From NCBI GenBank assembly GCA_029204225.1, contig CM055092.1, forward strand, positions 83,484,976 to 83,548,975: a stretch of 64,000 bases of DNA, given 5' to 3'. The notes beneath the pieces are model-generated. The model was not told the origin of the DNA. It made no database searches and saw only the letters and a program-made list of their open reading frames with translations. The DNA is from Diphasiastrum complanatum (Eukaryota; Streptophyta; Lycopodiopsida; Lycopodiales; Lycopodiaceae). Positions 44,791 through 56,659 of this stretch are shown here, piece by piece. The translations under genes were made by a program, and so were the position numbers. Position 1 is the first letter of the stretch, and the number at the start of each line of letters is the position of its first letter.

Positions 44791-46978
44791 TTGTGAAACT
44801 TATTTTGTGATGCACCACATTTTTTATTTACATGGGCATACTTGTTGCAAAGACTCATTAGATTATCCTATAGACTCTCCTCTTGCTTCTCTTCAAAGGG
44901 GCAACTTCATCATTATTTCTTTGAATTATTCGTTGTCATTGTTGTCATTTACTTTTCTTAAGCTAGATTGAAAAATCTTCTTGGACATCTAGATCTTCCA
45001 TCGCTTTATACTCCTTTTTTCCAAGTTGAAAAGGTCGAGCACTTATATATTTCCTCCATCCTATAGATTGTTGACTGGGGTATTTGCAATAAGTTCCAAA
45101 TTGACTAACTACATTCGCCATAGGTTTATCAGATCTCCAATGAGCTTGACATGCGGATCCAATAACATTGACATTTTCTCTTCCCACAGCATTCTCTTTC
45201 AGTTTTTGCCCTTTTACCCAAACCAAGCAAGCTCATCTGAACTAGTGGTAAAGAATGTCATTTTGATTGTTAGCAGTTCAGAATAAATAGGTTCATCACC
45301 CTACAATAACATTGTCAGAGCAGAAGATATTACCAAGTTGCTGAACTTCCAACTGCCTACGTCATTTGTCAATCAATGACTTTGCCCAATGATATATACA
45401 TTTGAGTTGGAGCATATGCAAACTGATTATATATTCCACACCTGGATTTTCCAGTCATAAGATATTTATTTGATGTTGCAGAGCCATTTAAATGATTAAT
45501 AAGAATTTTTGGGCAGAGTTCTGGCCAACCATATAAGAGGTCGTACGATACATAAAATATATGCAATATTTAAAAATAAGGAATTGTTTGTTATGACCTG
45601 ACCATCCCTAAATATTTCTCCATTGATGTGTTTTGCTAGAAGAAAACTTAGTGACCAAAAACATCACAAGAAGGAGAATGAAAACAAACCTGGGATGCCT
45701 ATCAAAATAAGAAAATTTTATGAAACGTTTTTTGAAAATAACTTTCATTGCAAAACAGCAAGCAGAAACATGTGAACAAGCAGTTTAAAGTCCTGATACC
45801 AGGCAACAGATTGAGGCAATGTAATCAATTGAGAGGAATGACACATGGACAGTAATTAACTCACCTCTTAGAAAAGATAATTGGAAGTAAATGCGTTCTT
45901 AATCTGAAATACAAGAAAACAAGAAATAAAAAGAGAAAGCAAGAGAAAAAAATATTAGCTTAAGACACAAGCATTGATGTTTTTGTCTCTTCTGAACTGG
46001 TTCTTATTCTTGCCTTCGCAAGCTAATGGATGTTGTTCTTCCTCTCTTGATTGACCTTCAAATGCTTCATATTTAAATGACCCTTGTTAGTTCTTTTACT
46101 TAAGATCAAAACAACATCAGGTTAGAAGCATGTCACTATAGACTAGTGACTCATCCATTTGCTACTTGCATAACTGTATGCTTTACGGAGTACATTTTAA
46201 GATGGGAATTTACAATATCACCTCTACAAATGAGACCCATGGGAACACCATCAATCAGGATAGGCAAAGTTTGGGAATTTAAATAAAAATTTGGTGCACA
46301 ACGTTAACCCACTTGGGCATATCAAGTAAAAGTAATCCACAAAAAAGAAACTCCTGAAATGTCTTGAAAGTGCTGCATTTATTTATTTGATTCATACAAA
46401 TCTGTTTCAAGATCATTCTAATAACCTTCTACATGCATTCAGCAAAGAGTTCTGCACAAAACAGCATTCATCAACTGAATCAATACTCTACCCTCTGCAC
46501 ATGTGCAAATCTTACATAAGCATCATTCTAAAAGCTAGAAATATTTAGCAACGGCAGCCACATATCGTATACTTTGAATAATCCTTTCTGATAAAACTAA
46601 CAAACAGCTTTCAAGTGAATGGATTTCAGAAGCCAAAACTCTCAGCTTATCTCTTCAGGACTACACAATTCTGAAACACTACTTTGCACAGAAGATATTT
46701 AGGAAGAAGACTTTCTAAATCAAACTTGAATAAGTTTGTACATTTTTGCTCAGTAATTCAAACTTGATCTGAGAAATTGACCATCACTATAAATTATGCT
46801 CACACAGCAGGCTGGAAGTATGACTTCTGCGTGGCAATCAATTCACGATGCCTGAAATGACTATTCAGCATTGGAATTCATTGTAGAGAGTTAACAGACA
46901 CGGCATTTCTCTTCACAACGGAAATCCTTGGTGCTCAACCAAGAACACAAGCAAAAAGGCTGGGAGTACCTTAAGCCC
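44791..46978. other. no gene seen; 3' flank of the membrane-protein gene
   Basis: No coding or mobile-element similarity recognised. It lies downstream of the minus-strand gene ending at 46979 and must include its 3' UTR. No long T-run (poly(A) on the minus strand) was found near the stop, so a retrocopy tail is not evident. Confidence 0.4.
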
Positions 46979-48553
46979 TTATTTATGCCTGTCCAAAAAG
47001 TCCTCGAGCACTGCATGAGAGAAGCTCGAACTTCCGTCTTGTTTATAGCAAGCGGATAAGTATAAGATCAACCAGACAACAGTGAAGTATATTTGTACTG
47101 CTGAAATTAAAAGGGCAGAGAGAAATGACCCTAGAAACTGTTGAAGAACCCAACGACAACTTCTCCCGCAAAGGACAGCTTCGAGAAGCTTTATTGTGAT
47201 TACCTGCAACTCCATGCTCTTCACAAGCTTCCAACTCCGCCGAATTGCTGAACGTCCTCGATTCTCAGGTTCCATGATTGTAACCCAGCATGCAACTATA
47301 TATACAGCATTGGCAATTCCATCAAAAATGTAATCAAGGACTAGGAAGGTACCTATTCGAGATGCCATTTCCCAATTCACCGCAGCCTTATCTCTAAATG
47401 GAGCTAGCACAGAAAAAGGCATCAAAGATAGACGTAGGATTAAACTTTCCATCTGATCCATCTCTAAAACACCTCTGAAAATTGTTTTGAGGAAAATTAG
47501 GCATTGCAATCCCCGTATGGTTCCATAAAGAATTGCTAGCCATATCAAGCGTTTAATTCCTGACTTGAAGACCGCTTTTAGTGCCTTCGTTACATCAATT
47601 TTCTTGCCCATATATGTGCTGACCACACTGTAAGAAATTGCCCCCAAAACTGCAGCATGTTGAAATGCAATCACTCCAAGAATAACAGCGAGTACTCCAG
47701 TCAGTATCAAGAGCATTAGTAATATTGTAAGTCCCATGTGCGGCGTTGCCCGCCTGTCTAAGCGTCTTCTTCCAAGCAACCTTGGACTTGAAAACCCTAG
47801 AAACTCATCCTTTTCAAGCATGCTTTCACGATAATTTTTGGTACTATTCCCAACATAGTGTAGTTTCAAAGCTGGCAAGGGAGTCTCTACAAATGCATGG
47901 TTATGATGAGTATCTGCCGCTGCTTCGATTTTCGTTTCTGCCTCATGTGGCTCTTCCGTAAGTCTATCCTTTTTATCTGTACTTGATCTGTCAACCATGT
48001 TCCCGACTGCTTCAGGGTTCAGATCATCATGGATTGCCCCATGAGCTTGACCTTCAGACATTTCATTGTTTAACTCACTACCCGCATCAAGCAGATTAGG
48101 GTCATTATTAGAGGATGTATCTGCAGAGACGGCAGGATCTAGTCTCTCTAAAGATGCAGCTTCAATTCCTTCCAAGACAGGAAATCTCTGAACGCCGCTA
48201 ACATTTTGTCTATTTTTACCAGAAAAGCCTAAAAATGAAGAAAAACGCGGAAAGAAGGGGCGATTCTCTTCATGAACTTTACCAACCTTTGCAGTATTCA
48301 ACTGCTCCACAGGCAGTGAATCCTTGAGAGAGGCGCGAGAGAAGAACTTGAAATCCAGAGAGGATTTGGCATCGGATGCAGAAATGGTGACACCAGGAAC
48401 GAATGCATACTTTTCCACGGCGCATTCATAGAGCGCAGAAATCAGCGTCAAGAGAAGAAAGAGGCCAACAAAAGATCGGCAGCAAAAAGCCGCCCGCTCC
48501 AAGACGCCCATCACTCCCTCCCGATCATGCTGAAGATCCAACCTCCTCGCCAT
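46979..48553 (-). CDS. conserved-looking multi-pass membrane protein, 524 aa, single exon
   Basis: The first in-frame ATG is 48551-48553 (MARRLDLQHDREGVMGVLERAAF...), and the frame is open to TAA at 46979 without any break. Hydrophobic segments lie at roughly residues 22-43, 282-315, 345-365, 412-435 and 488-515. A long polar, acidic region (about 50-265, with several N-x-S/T sites) lies between the first two. Two basic clusters, RRRLDRR near 275 and RGRSAIRRSWK near 445, flank membrane segments and would be cytosolic by the positive-inside rule. I do not recognise the family by name. Being intact and intron-free among decayed transposons, it is either a genuine single-exon gene or a retrocopy. 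A C-rich repeat lies ~140 bp upstream. Confidence 0.8.
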   Translation of the reverse strand: MARRLDLQHDREGVMGVLERAAFCCRSFVGLFLLLTLISALYECAVEKYAFVPGVTISASDAKSSLDFKFFSRASLKDSLPVEQLNTAKVGKVHEENRPFFPRFSSFLGFSGKNRQNVSGVQRFPVLEGIEAASLERLDPAVSADTSSNNDPNLLDAGSELNNEMSEGQAHGAIHDDLNPEAVGNMVDRSSTDKKDRLTEEPHEAETKIEAAADTHHNHAFVETPLPALKLHYVGNSTKNYRESMLEKDEFLGFSSPRLLGRRRLDRRATPHMGLTILLMLLILTGVLAVILGVIAFQHAAVLGAISYSVVSTYMGKKIDVTKALKAVFKSGIKRLIWLAILYGTIRGLQCLIFLKTIFRGVLEMDQMESLILRLSLMPFSVLAPFRDKAAVNWEMASRIGTFLVLDYIFDGIANAVYIVACWVTIMEPENRGRSAIRRSWKLVKSMELQVITIKLLEAVLCGRSCRWVLQQFLGSFLSALLISAVQIYFTVVWLILYLSACYKQDGSSSFSHAVLEDFLDRHK

Positions 48554-48689
48554 CTCCTCCCTCCCCTTCTTCTTACAACTACTCAAAAACGAAGCAAAAA
48601 ATAATAAGGAAGAGGAAATGGAAACCCCTCATCAAGCTCATCCATCCCAAGAGAACAAAGACATAAAAATTGAGAAGATATAACCAGGC

Positions 48690-49027
48690 ACCGTGCCCCC
48701 CCCCACCCCCCCCCCTCCCTCCCTCCCTCCCTCCATACCTTCTCTTGTTATTATTATTTTATTTGTGAGCTTCAAGCCTCCATACATGGGCACTTTAGGT
48801 GTTGCAAGGTTTATTATGCCCTATCCATTGGATGTTTGCCACGTGGCAGACCTCTCTAGCAAAAAGTGCCCCCCCCCCCCCCCCCCCCCCACTCCATACC
48901 TTCTCTTGTTATTATTATTTTATTTGTGAGCTTCAAGCCTCCATACATGGGCACTTTAGGTATTGCAAGGTTTATTATGCCCTATCCATTGGATGTTTGC
49001 CACGAGGCAGACCTCTCTAGCAAAAAG
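48690..49027 (+). repeat. two 136-bp direct repeats with poly(C) tracts, upstream of the membrane-protein gene
   Basis: Units at 48731-48866 and 48892-49027 start CTCCATACCTTCTC and end GCAAAAAG; I see two differences (GTGTTG/GTATTG and ACGTGG/ACGAGG). Each is preceded by GTGC and a C run: 48696-48715 interrupted by one A, then CCCT repeats, and 22 uninterrupted Cs at 48869-48890. On the gene (minus) strand these are G tracts upstream of the start codon. Confidence 0.92.
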
Positions 49028-50194
49028 ATTTTAATGAAAAAGTGGCCAGATTTAAACGTTTGTGATTGCATCAAAAGGTGATGTACCTAAAATCATCTTG
49101 GTGCCATTAATATTTTTGTATTCTTTGATCTCAAGTTGATGGCCTAACTTGATGCATTAATATAGTTATCACAACTAAGGGTGATAGCACAGCCTACGCC
49201 CTTGATGACGCTTGCTAGCACGAGGACATTGGTAGCAGGTGGTTGACACCTGTTCGAGGTGCCCAATGCAGTGCATGGGGCCGATGGGGTCGGAGAGGAG
49301 CCAAGCCCGGGTTTAGATTTTTGTTGTGGGGCCAAAACTTAATTCTAGGACTCACTTTTTGGTGGGCTCTCACTTTTTGCAAGCGGCGCAGTCCTGGGCT
49401 CACGAACACCGGGATTACGAGAACCGCTTGTTGCAAGTATCGATTTTCAGCGAGCACACTGCCTAGAGGTCACAGGGCCTGGGCATGCCAGGACATGACT
49501 TCTATAGGGGCCCCATTTCTCTATGGGCACCCTTGCAATCCAGGGACCGATCTTTCACGGGCACCTCTCACCCATGCACGCACGCACACATGAGCAACAT
49601 GTTTGTGTGTGTATATATGCAAAGGATGTCATGTCCTAAGAAACTTATGGGTCAAAGTTTCTTGAGAAACATGGCAAGCAGGCATGCAAGAGGCTAAGTA
49701 CCATGCAAGTAGGTAGCAACAAGGAACTCCTGGGGACACGCAGCGGGTAGGCAACTACACTGCCCGTTATTAATATCATGTCCCCAAGAGACGAGGTTAC
49801 GACCTCGTTGTTCAACGCATAAGAATACTTCATCCTAGATTATGCTTGTGATTAAACTATTAAGCATCTAGTTTACAAAATGAGCTTAAAGGACAAAACT
49901 TACAAAGATAGTCGTCTTATACAACTAGGCCCTTTTTACCTTACCCTTATGTGGCGACTTTCTGAACTTAGAAGATTGCGTCTTATTTCTTTTGTCAAAA
50001 ACACCTTGATTTTACGATACTTTTTATCTATGAGAAGGCATTTTTCTATATTATTTTTGTATAGACATTCTACTTGGAACATTCTTGTTCATGTATACAA
50101 ATATTTATGGGTTTATATTGCTCCATGTTATTACACATATCCTATTCAATTTAATTGATAGCTTGTGAAGGCATTTTTAATTTAATTTCAAATC
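49028..50194. other. no gene seen
   Basis: Includes a GC-richer part (49190-49760) without a recognised gene and an AT-rich part up to the LTR at 50195. Open frames here are short and show no similarity that I can identify. Confidence 0.35.
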
Positions 50195-50780
50195 TGTAGG
50201 AAAAATAGTAATTATTCTTCCACAGAGAACATGATGCAAGTTTGAATAAATCAAACTAATATCAGTGTTTTCAATCACGATTGTATCTGATCTATGTACT
50301 AATAGAACAATATTAGTTCTGATTGAATATGCATGCGGAAATTATATGCAGAAGTAAGAGACAACTTAAGACAATTTAGACAATAAGAAACTATTGATCA
50401 AAAACAAATTTTTATAACTTTGAATCTCATTCATCAATATACATCCCTTGTTGTCTTGTCTCGTTGTTGTGTCTCTGATTGAGTGAGTGTGTTACAACGA
50501 GCAGTGCACATGTATTTATATTGCTACAAGACAGGTCTTTTGGCCTTTTATTTACAAGTCTTTTGGCCTTTCAATGCTGTAACAGTAGATATCTAACCGT
50601 TTATGACGGTTGATATTTAAATAGACGCTCTGTTTCTATTTAACTCTTGTTCACGAATTATTCGCGACAGTCCATCTCTTTGTCTTAGCTTCGTGTTTCG
50701 CAAATTGTTTGCGACACTTGTCTCTTTGTGACATTTTCGTCTTTCGTGAATTGGTCGCGACAGATGACAATTCTTGAGCT
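50195..50780 (-). repeat. 3' LTR fragment of element E (F family)
   Basis: Starts TGTAGGAAAAATAG like the F LTRs and follows them closely. It contains three palindrome-type units (ACGAATTATTCGCGA near 50645, CGCAAATTGTTTGCG near 50698, GTGAATTGGTCGCGA near 50746). It is cut at about 50780 and joined straight to pol, so the last part of the LTR and the end of pol are deleted. Confidence 0.82.
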
Positions 50781-51776
50781 CTATGCCAGATGCTAGAGTA
50801 CAACCTCCTGAAATAATTTTGCTATCATCCTTCATGGATGCCCAGCTTGCGCCACTATAAGATTCGATGTGAAATCCAGCTTCTCTCAAATAACATAGTC
50901 CATAGTCTTTCGTTTCCTGGAGATATTGTAGTGCTCTCTTTGCCAACTTCCAATGCAACGATCTTGGGTTCTGATGATATTGGCTCAGCCTGTATACTGC
51001 AAACGCTATATCAGGTCTTGTGTTGTTTGCTAAATATAACAATGATCCAATCAGCCTACGATAAGGAGTTTTGGCCATTCGTTCCTCTTCCTCGAGAGTC
51101 TGCAGACAATTTGTCTTGTTCAGTATTGTTCCAGGTATCATGGGAGTATGCACATCTTTGCATTCGAGCATGTGAAGTCTTCAATGATCTTTTGAGTGTA
51201 CTTTTGTTGGTGAAGATACAACTTACCACCTTCAAAGTCTCTCACGATCTACAAGCCTAGATAGATTTTAGCTTCTCCTAGGTCAACGATCTCAAATATT
51301 TCAAAAATGTCTCTTTTGACATCTAAAATTAACGTATCTCTTTTTGAGAAGATAAGCGTGTCATCAACATAAACAGCTAGAGTGATTATTTCATTTTGGA
51401 CATGCTTGATATAGACATTTGATTCAGAAATAGAGGTTTGAAGCCTATGGAACATAGTGCTTCGTCCTTCTTTCTATACCATTGTCTCACTGCTTGTTTG
51501 AGACCATAAATGCTTTTATTCATGTGACATCCATATTCTGGATATTCTTGGCTTACAAAACCAAATGGTTGGTCCATGAATAGGTCTTCTTCCAATTCTG
51601 CGTGCAGGAAAGCAGTTTCCTCATCCACAATATGGATTTTCAGATCATGAGCCACTGCATACGTGAATAACAAGTGAATTGATGTATGTTTGACTACCGG
51701 TAAGAAAGTATCAGTGTAATCGATCCCATATTTCTATGAAAAACCTTTAGCAACTAACCTTGCCTTGTATCTGACA
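50781..51776 (-). pseudogene. element E: copia reverse transcriptase fragment
   Basis: From 51776 downwards: 'RYKARLVAKGFS', 'YGIDYTDTFLPVVKQTS', 'IHIVDEETAFLHAELEEDLFMDQP', 'SIYGLKQAVRQWYRK', 'ITLAVYVDDTLIFSK' (catalytic YVDD), 'DLGEAKIYLGL', then 'PYRRLIGSLLYLANNTRPDIAFAVYRLSQYHQNPRSLHWKLAKRAL'. Stops and frameshifts at about 51729, 51450 and 51250. It is cut at 51776 by the LTR of element D. Same family as element F. Confidence 0.85.
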
Positions 51777-52326
51777 ATAGCATTGATCAATTACTAAATC
51801 CGACTTGGCACATGTGTACTACAGGCTGTAGTGCGGCTTGCAAGATGAGAAACAAGTGAAAATTGATTTGATTGCATTTGAATCACAAAAACTCAATGTA
51901 CAATGTAGAGTAGCTCAAGATTGCCAATGAGCTCCAAAAATAATCTATCTTCTCACTATGGGAGCTTGGAATACATAGCAAATGTGAGTTCCTTTGTGAA
52001 GTTAGGTGGATTTCCAGCATGTAATAAGGAAGTTAACTTGGCTCTCTTGCCCTAATTTGCAACCCTAGCCTAATTCCATAGAGTCATGCCTAGTAGGTGA
52101 CTAGTTGATCAATTTTTCACCTTAAACTTAGGTGTAGGTCCTATAATCTAGGAATCTCTACCGAAATGACATGACCAACCCTTTAGACTTGTTCTAACCT
52201 ACACTACTGTATATTTCCACGTGGCTCGATGGTCTCACATGTGTGGGAACCACTTATGTACATTTTACATGATTCTACATGTTTTTTGATCAAGCTAGAT
52301 TTGCCAATTTTTGGCGATTCTTCACA
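51774..52326 (-). repeat. 3' LTR of element D, truncated
   Basis: It matches the D 5' LTR from about 55509 on and ends TTCTTCACA at a polypurine tract. The first ~150 bases are missing at the junction with element E. Confidence 0.82.
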
Positions 52327-52337
52327 CTCCTCAAATT
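52327..52337 (-). promoter_or_regulatory. polypurine tract of element D
   Basis: CTCCTCAAATT on the plus strand (AATTTGAGGAG on the element strand) abuts the LTR. Confidence 0.7.
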
Positions 52338-53800
52338 TAGCTTGATCTATTTACAACTCTCTTGCTAGATAAATGAATGCTTTTAGAAGTGTCTAAGAAA
52401 TCCAGCTACAAACAAGGAACTTTTGAGACTCCAATATAGAATGATGTCCATGAAGAATCTTTCACCACCTAAAGGATCCCTTACAAGATGTCCCACAAAT
52501 GTGTCTATATACATGTAGCACACTTCAAAAACTATACATCATACCAGGCCATGGATTCCAAGGCATTTTTTGCACTTGAAGATACATCAATTAAAGTATT
52601 AAGTGCATACATAATGCTACCAAAGACAACTTGCCTTGTTTGATCCACATGATTGAGCCTTGATGGCTCCATCTTGATACTCAAGGTTTTTCTTGGAGTC
52701 CTTGGGTCTTGAGCTCGATGAATTGAATAAGGTGTTAATTCAAAGGTGCTTCTTCAAGTTTACAAATCTTCCACTCTTGAAAGATCACATTTCCACATTA
52801 ACAACTTCTTTGGTAAAAACATGTAGATTCCACAATCTCCTTGAAGAGCAAAACATTACCATTATTCCTATCATTGAAGTAGGACAATCTTTGGTCCTTA
52901 CATTGGAATTATCATGCAAAAAGCATGTGGACCCAAATATTTCCATTACGAATGATGTTTCATATTTTATGACACTATTCAAACTATTATAAAAATAGTT
53001 ATCCAATGAAATTGTTTTATCAAAAACAAATGCAGATTGGAAAGCGTCTAACTTCATTGTCTTGTCATAAAGAGTTCTAAACACCATCAATCTTAAAGAT
53101 GAGAGACAAGTCACTTCATGTCTACTATGTATGAACAAATCAAATATAGTAGAATCTCCAATGCTCTCCACCTTTGCAAGATGCACACTTGAATGAAAAT
53201 TTTGCATGCAATTTGATGACTTTGCCTTTGTATTTAAGGTCCTCCTTGGAGCTCTCAAATTTTGAGGTTGAACCTCATAATGTTCTTCTCTTTGATGCTC
53301 CTCCTCAATCCTTGCAGGCTTCTTGTCACCAAAATTGTTAGTTGCACTCTCAATAGCAACATAACCCTCCAATTTAAACAAACTCCCTTGTTTAAATCCT
53401 TTTGCTATGCAATTACCATTCTTCATAATACAACAAACACCATGCTTGAAGTGGACATCAAAACCACTTTCCAAAAGTTGTGCAACACTTAGCATATTCT
53501 TGGTGATTGATGGTACATAAAGAACTTTTTCTAGATCCATACATTTTGAGAATTCTAGATACAAGGAGATGGTACCAACACCATCTGTCCTACACTCTTC
53601 ATCATTTGCATTAAAGAAAAACTTTTTAGCATCATTAAATGAGTGTAAGGTTGAGAAAAAGTCCTTTTCACAAGACATGTGAGAGCTAGCCCCACTATCA
53701 ATCCACCAAGTATCTTTTGAATTGTCATTGCTTGTTGGTGAGGATGTAGATGCCATCAAGAATACATCTTCTTCATCCTCCTCCTCTTCATGTGCAAGGT
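52338..53800 (-). pseudogene. element D: protease and scrambled pol remnant
   Basis: A 324-codon open frame (52785-53759) begins after gag with 'DTWWIDSGASSHMSCEKDFFSTL' (protease active site) and the pre-integrase region 'GVGTISLYLEFSKCMDLEKVLYVPSITKNMLSVAQLLESGFDVHFKHGVCC'. It then jumps to 'FGDKKPARIEEEH' and to short out-of-order stretches such as 'EIFGSTCFLHDNSNVRTKDCPTSMIGI' from integrase. The integrase core, RT and RNase H are lost. This is an internally deleted, non-autonomous derivative that still has both LTRs in part. Confidence 0.75.
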
Positions 53801-54627
53801 TTCCTTATTTGTCCTCCTCCTCTTGTGCTCTTTGCCTCTTGTAGCATTCGGATGCAAAATGCCCCTTCTTTCCACAAAAGAAGCATTTTAGCCTTGACTT
53901 GTCCTTTGCCTTTGAACTTGATCCTTGATCCTCCTCCTTGGCCTCCTTTTCATGATCCTTTTTGGGTCCATTGGTCTTCTTCTTGCCCTTGAATGAGAAG
54001 TTAATCTCTCATCTCCATCTTGCAATGATAAGGAACTCATCCTAAATTTTGCATGGAGCATCCTACAGTCTTCAGCCACTAGCACACTATGGAGCTTATT
54101 AATGGATGGAAAAGTGTCTTGGATGGAAAAACTTTGAACCACATTGGAGAACTCATCTCCTAAGCCATTGAGAATCACTTGTACAAGCTCATTATCAGGA
54201 TCTTCTTACCAATAGAAGCCAACTCTTTGTTGAGAGACTTGATCCTTAGCACATACACTTGTGTACTTTCATCACTTCTCCTCATGCTTTGTAAGATTTG
54301 GTTTCTTATTATAAGCACTCTTGAAGTGTTGTTGGATTCATATATAGCTTTTAAAAAATTCCAAGCTTCCTTGGCCGATTTGCAAGAGGCTACCTCCTTC
54401 AAGAGGTCATCACTAACATTCATTTTGATGCAATGAAGTGCTAGTCTTGCCTTCTTCTTGTATCTAACCAATTATTGTCCTCCAAGAGGCTCATCCCCTT
54501 CATCTAGGACAATATCAAAGAGTTCTTGGATCAAGTCTAAAAGTGACTCCATCCTCACTTTCCATAGTAGTTTGTAGAATTTAACCTCTCACTAGATCCA
54601 AGAAGGAATCCACCAATGGTTCCCATC
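53801..54627 (-). pseudogene. element D: copia gag, broken
   Basis: The probable ATG is at 54625-54627 (MGTIGGFL..SSERLNSTNY). Blocks 'YKKKARLALHCIKMNVSDDLLKEVASCKSAKEAWNFLKAIYESNNTSRVLIIRNQILQSMRRSDESTQVYVLRIKSLNKELASI' and 'ILNGLGDEFSNVVQSFSIQDTFPSINKLHSVLVAEDCRML' are typical copia gag. The zinc knuckle region with 'CFFCGKKGHFASECYK'-type codons lies near 53860. Frameshifts at about 54190, 54005 and 54470. Confidence 0.82.
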
Positions 54628-55347
54628 TCTCTAATGACTTGTACTGATGATGTACTTATTGGCACTCCCTAAGCGCTTTTCCAAAATTTGACTCACTAGC
54701 AACTCACTTGATGTTCACAAAGAAACAAGTGGCAAGATCCCCTTGATCTTGATTCAAATGAACAAACAGAAAGGATTCTACAAAACAATGCTTAGAAAAA
54801 TTGAAATTGATTTAAACTCACAAAGGTTTCACTTTGTCTTGATTATCTCAAATTTGACTCCTAGCCCTCTCTTGGACTTCTAGTCACAGTTCTTACACTC
54901 CCTCACAAAGATGAAATGCAGATTAGATGGATTCTATCAATGACATATCAAATCCTATAAATTTTGGCTATTTTTGGACAAAAACATGACTAAATCTCAT
55001 TCACACTTCTTGATGTACTTTCAAGACCTATAAAAAAAATTAGAGGACCTGATTTTAGCATAGATTAATTAGATATCATGATCCTATGTCAAATCTAATC
55101 AATGGCACCAAAAATCACATCAAGAATTCACAAATTGGATTTTTAGTGATCAAATGAATGTAGTGCATTAAATGTAGGTTCAAAGATGCCCACGTGTGGA
55201 CCATACGGATTTTGATCCCTACCAAGTTTGGAATCAAATCCCCTCACCAAAATGTAGCTTTTAGCTCGCCCTCACAAGACTAGTTTTTAACACCAAAACT
55301 GCTAAAAATGGATTTGATTAGATCAATGATCAAAGCTCTTGTACTTG
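54628..55347 (-). other. element D untranslated leader
   Basis: No gene seen. It shares landmarks with the leaders of B and C, including CCCACGTGTGG near 55190 at the position of CACACGTGTG in B. Confidence 0.6.
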
Positions 55348-55359
55348 GCTCTAACACCA
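55348..55359 (-). promoter_or_regulatory. primer-binding site of element D
   Basis: GCTCTAACACCA (plus strand) is the Met-tRNA primer site with one change (CTGATA to CTAACA region). Confidence 0.75.
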
Positions 55360-55957
55360 CGTGAAAGTACTGTACTTTAGGACCATAAATGGATCTACAA
55401 AAGATCCACAAGAGTGATTAGATGCTTGCTTTACAATAACCTATCAAAAAACTAGACACGAAAAAGTTGATCTAGATTGGCAATTTGACAATTAACAAGC
55501 AAGAACAATCAATAGCATTGATCAATCACTAAATCCGACTTGGCACATGTGTACTACAGGCTGTAGTATGGACTGCAAGCTAAGAAACAAGTACAAATTG
55601 ATATGGTTGCATTTGGATCACAAAAAATCAATGTACAATGTGGAGTAGCTCGAGATTGCCAATGAGCTCCAAAAATAATATATCTTCTTACTATGGGAGC
55701 TTGGAATACATAGCAAATGTGACTTCCTTTGTGAAGTTAGGTGGATTTCCAGCATGTAATAAGGAAGTTAAGTTGGCTCCCTGGTCCTAATTTGCAACCC
55801 TAGTCTAATTCCTAGATTCATGCCTAGTAGGTGACTAGTTGGTCAATTTTTCACCTTAAACTTAGGTGTAGGTCCTATAATCTAGGAATCACTACCAAAA
55901 TGACATGACCAACCCTTTAGACTTGTTCTAACATACACTAGTGTGTATACCCACGTG
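55360..55957 (-). repeat. 5' LTR of element D, truncated
   Basis: Starts CGTGAAAG (TG changed to CG) beside the primer site and matches the 3' LTR from 55509. It stops after CCACGTGGCTC where gypsy DNA begins. Confidence 0.8.
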
Positions 55958-55959
55958 GC

Positions 55960-56655
55960 TCCAGTAGAGGATGTAGAAATAGCTACAAGACCTGCCCACA
56001 CTGGAAAATATATTCGATATCCTATGGATCCTCTAGAAGGACAATGCTCCCGAGCTCCAATTATATAGAAGCTAATTTAGGAAAAGAAGGGGTGGAAAAA
56101 TTTGTCTCCATTGGTGTTCAATTATCCTACAATGATAGGATTCAGTTACAAGACTTATTACAAGAATATTGTGATCTATTTGCTTGAAATTATAAAGACT
56201 TAAAAGGAATATTACAAGCATATGTACACATAAAATAGAATTACTATAAAAACGCAACCGATAAGGCAAAGACCTTACATGCTTAATCCAAAATATTCAT
56301 TATTAGTAAAAGAAGAAATACAGAAACTATTAGATGTGGGTTTCATATATGATGTACCTACTCATGAGTGGGATCACCTAAGCAGAATGGAAAATTAAGA
56401 ATATGTGTGGACATAAGAAAATTAATGCATCTACAAAGAAAGATTGTTTTCCACTACCATTTATTGTTAGTGTGTTAGATGTAGTTGGTGGACACCAATT
56501 GTACTTTTTCATGGACAGATTTAGTGGCTATAATCAAGTATTGATACATGAAAATGATCAGCCAAAAACTGCTTTTACTACAAATTGGAGGGTATACGCT
56601 TATAAAGTCATGCCTTTTGGATTATGTAATGCTACAACTATGTTGTTGGAAATTA
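55960..56655 (+). pseudogene. Ty3/gypsy reverse transcriptase, N-terminal part
   Basis: 'PIRQRPYMLNPKYSLLVKEEIQKLLDVGFIYDV' and 'CVDIRKLNASTKKDCFPLPFIVSVLDVVGGHQLYFFMDRFSGYNQVLIHENDQPKTAFTTNWRVYAYKVMPFGLCNATTM' form the standard first half of a gypsy RT, including the FMDRFSGY motif. Stops and frameshifts occur near 56160-56400. It is interrupted by copia DNA at about 56655. Confidence 0.85.
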
Positions 56656-56659
56656 AGTC

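Noticed and set aside
48693-49081. Proline-rich small proteins
   Set aside because: Poly(C) tracts and the duplicated 136-bp unit generate them; the same peptide appears twice because the DNA is duplicated.
49215-49260. Possible tRNA or SINE (TGTTCGAGGT resembling a B box)
   Set aside because: No cloverleaf arms or correctly spaced A box could be drawn.
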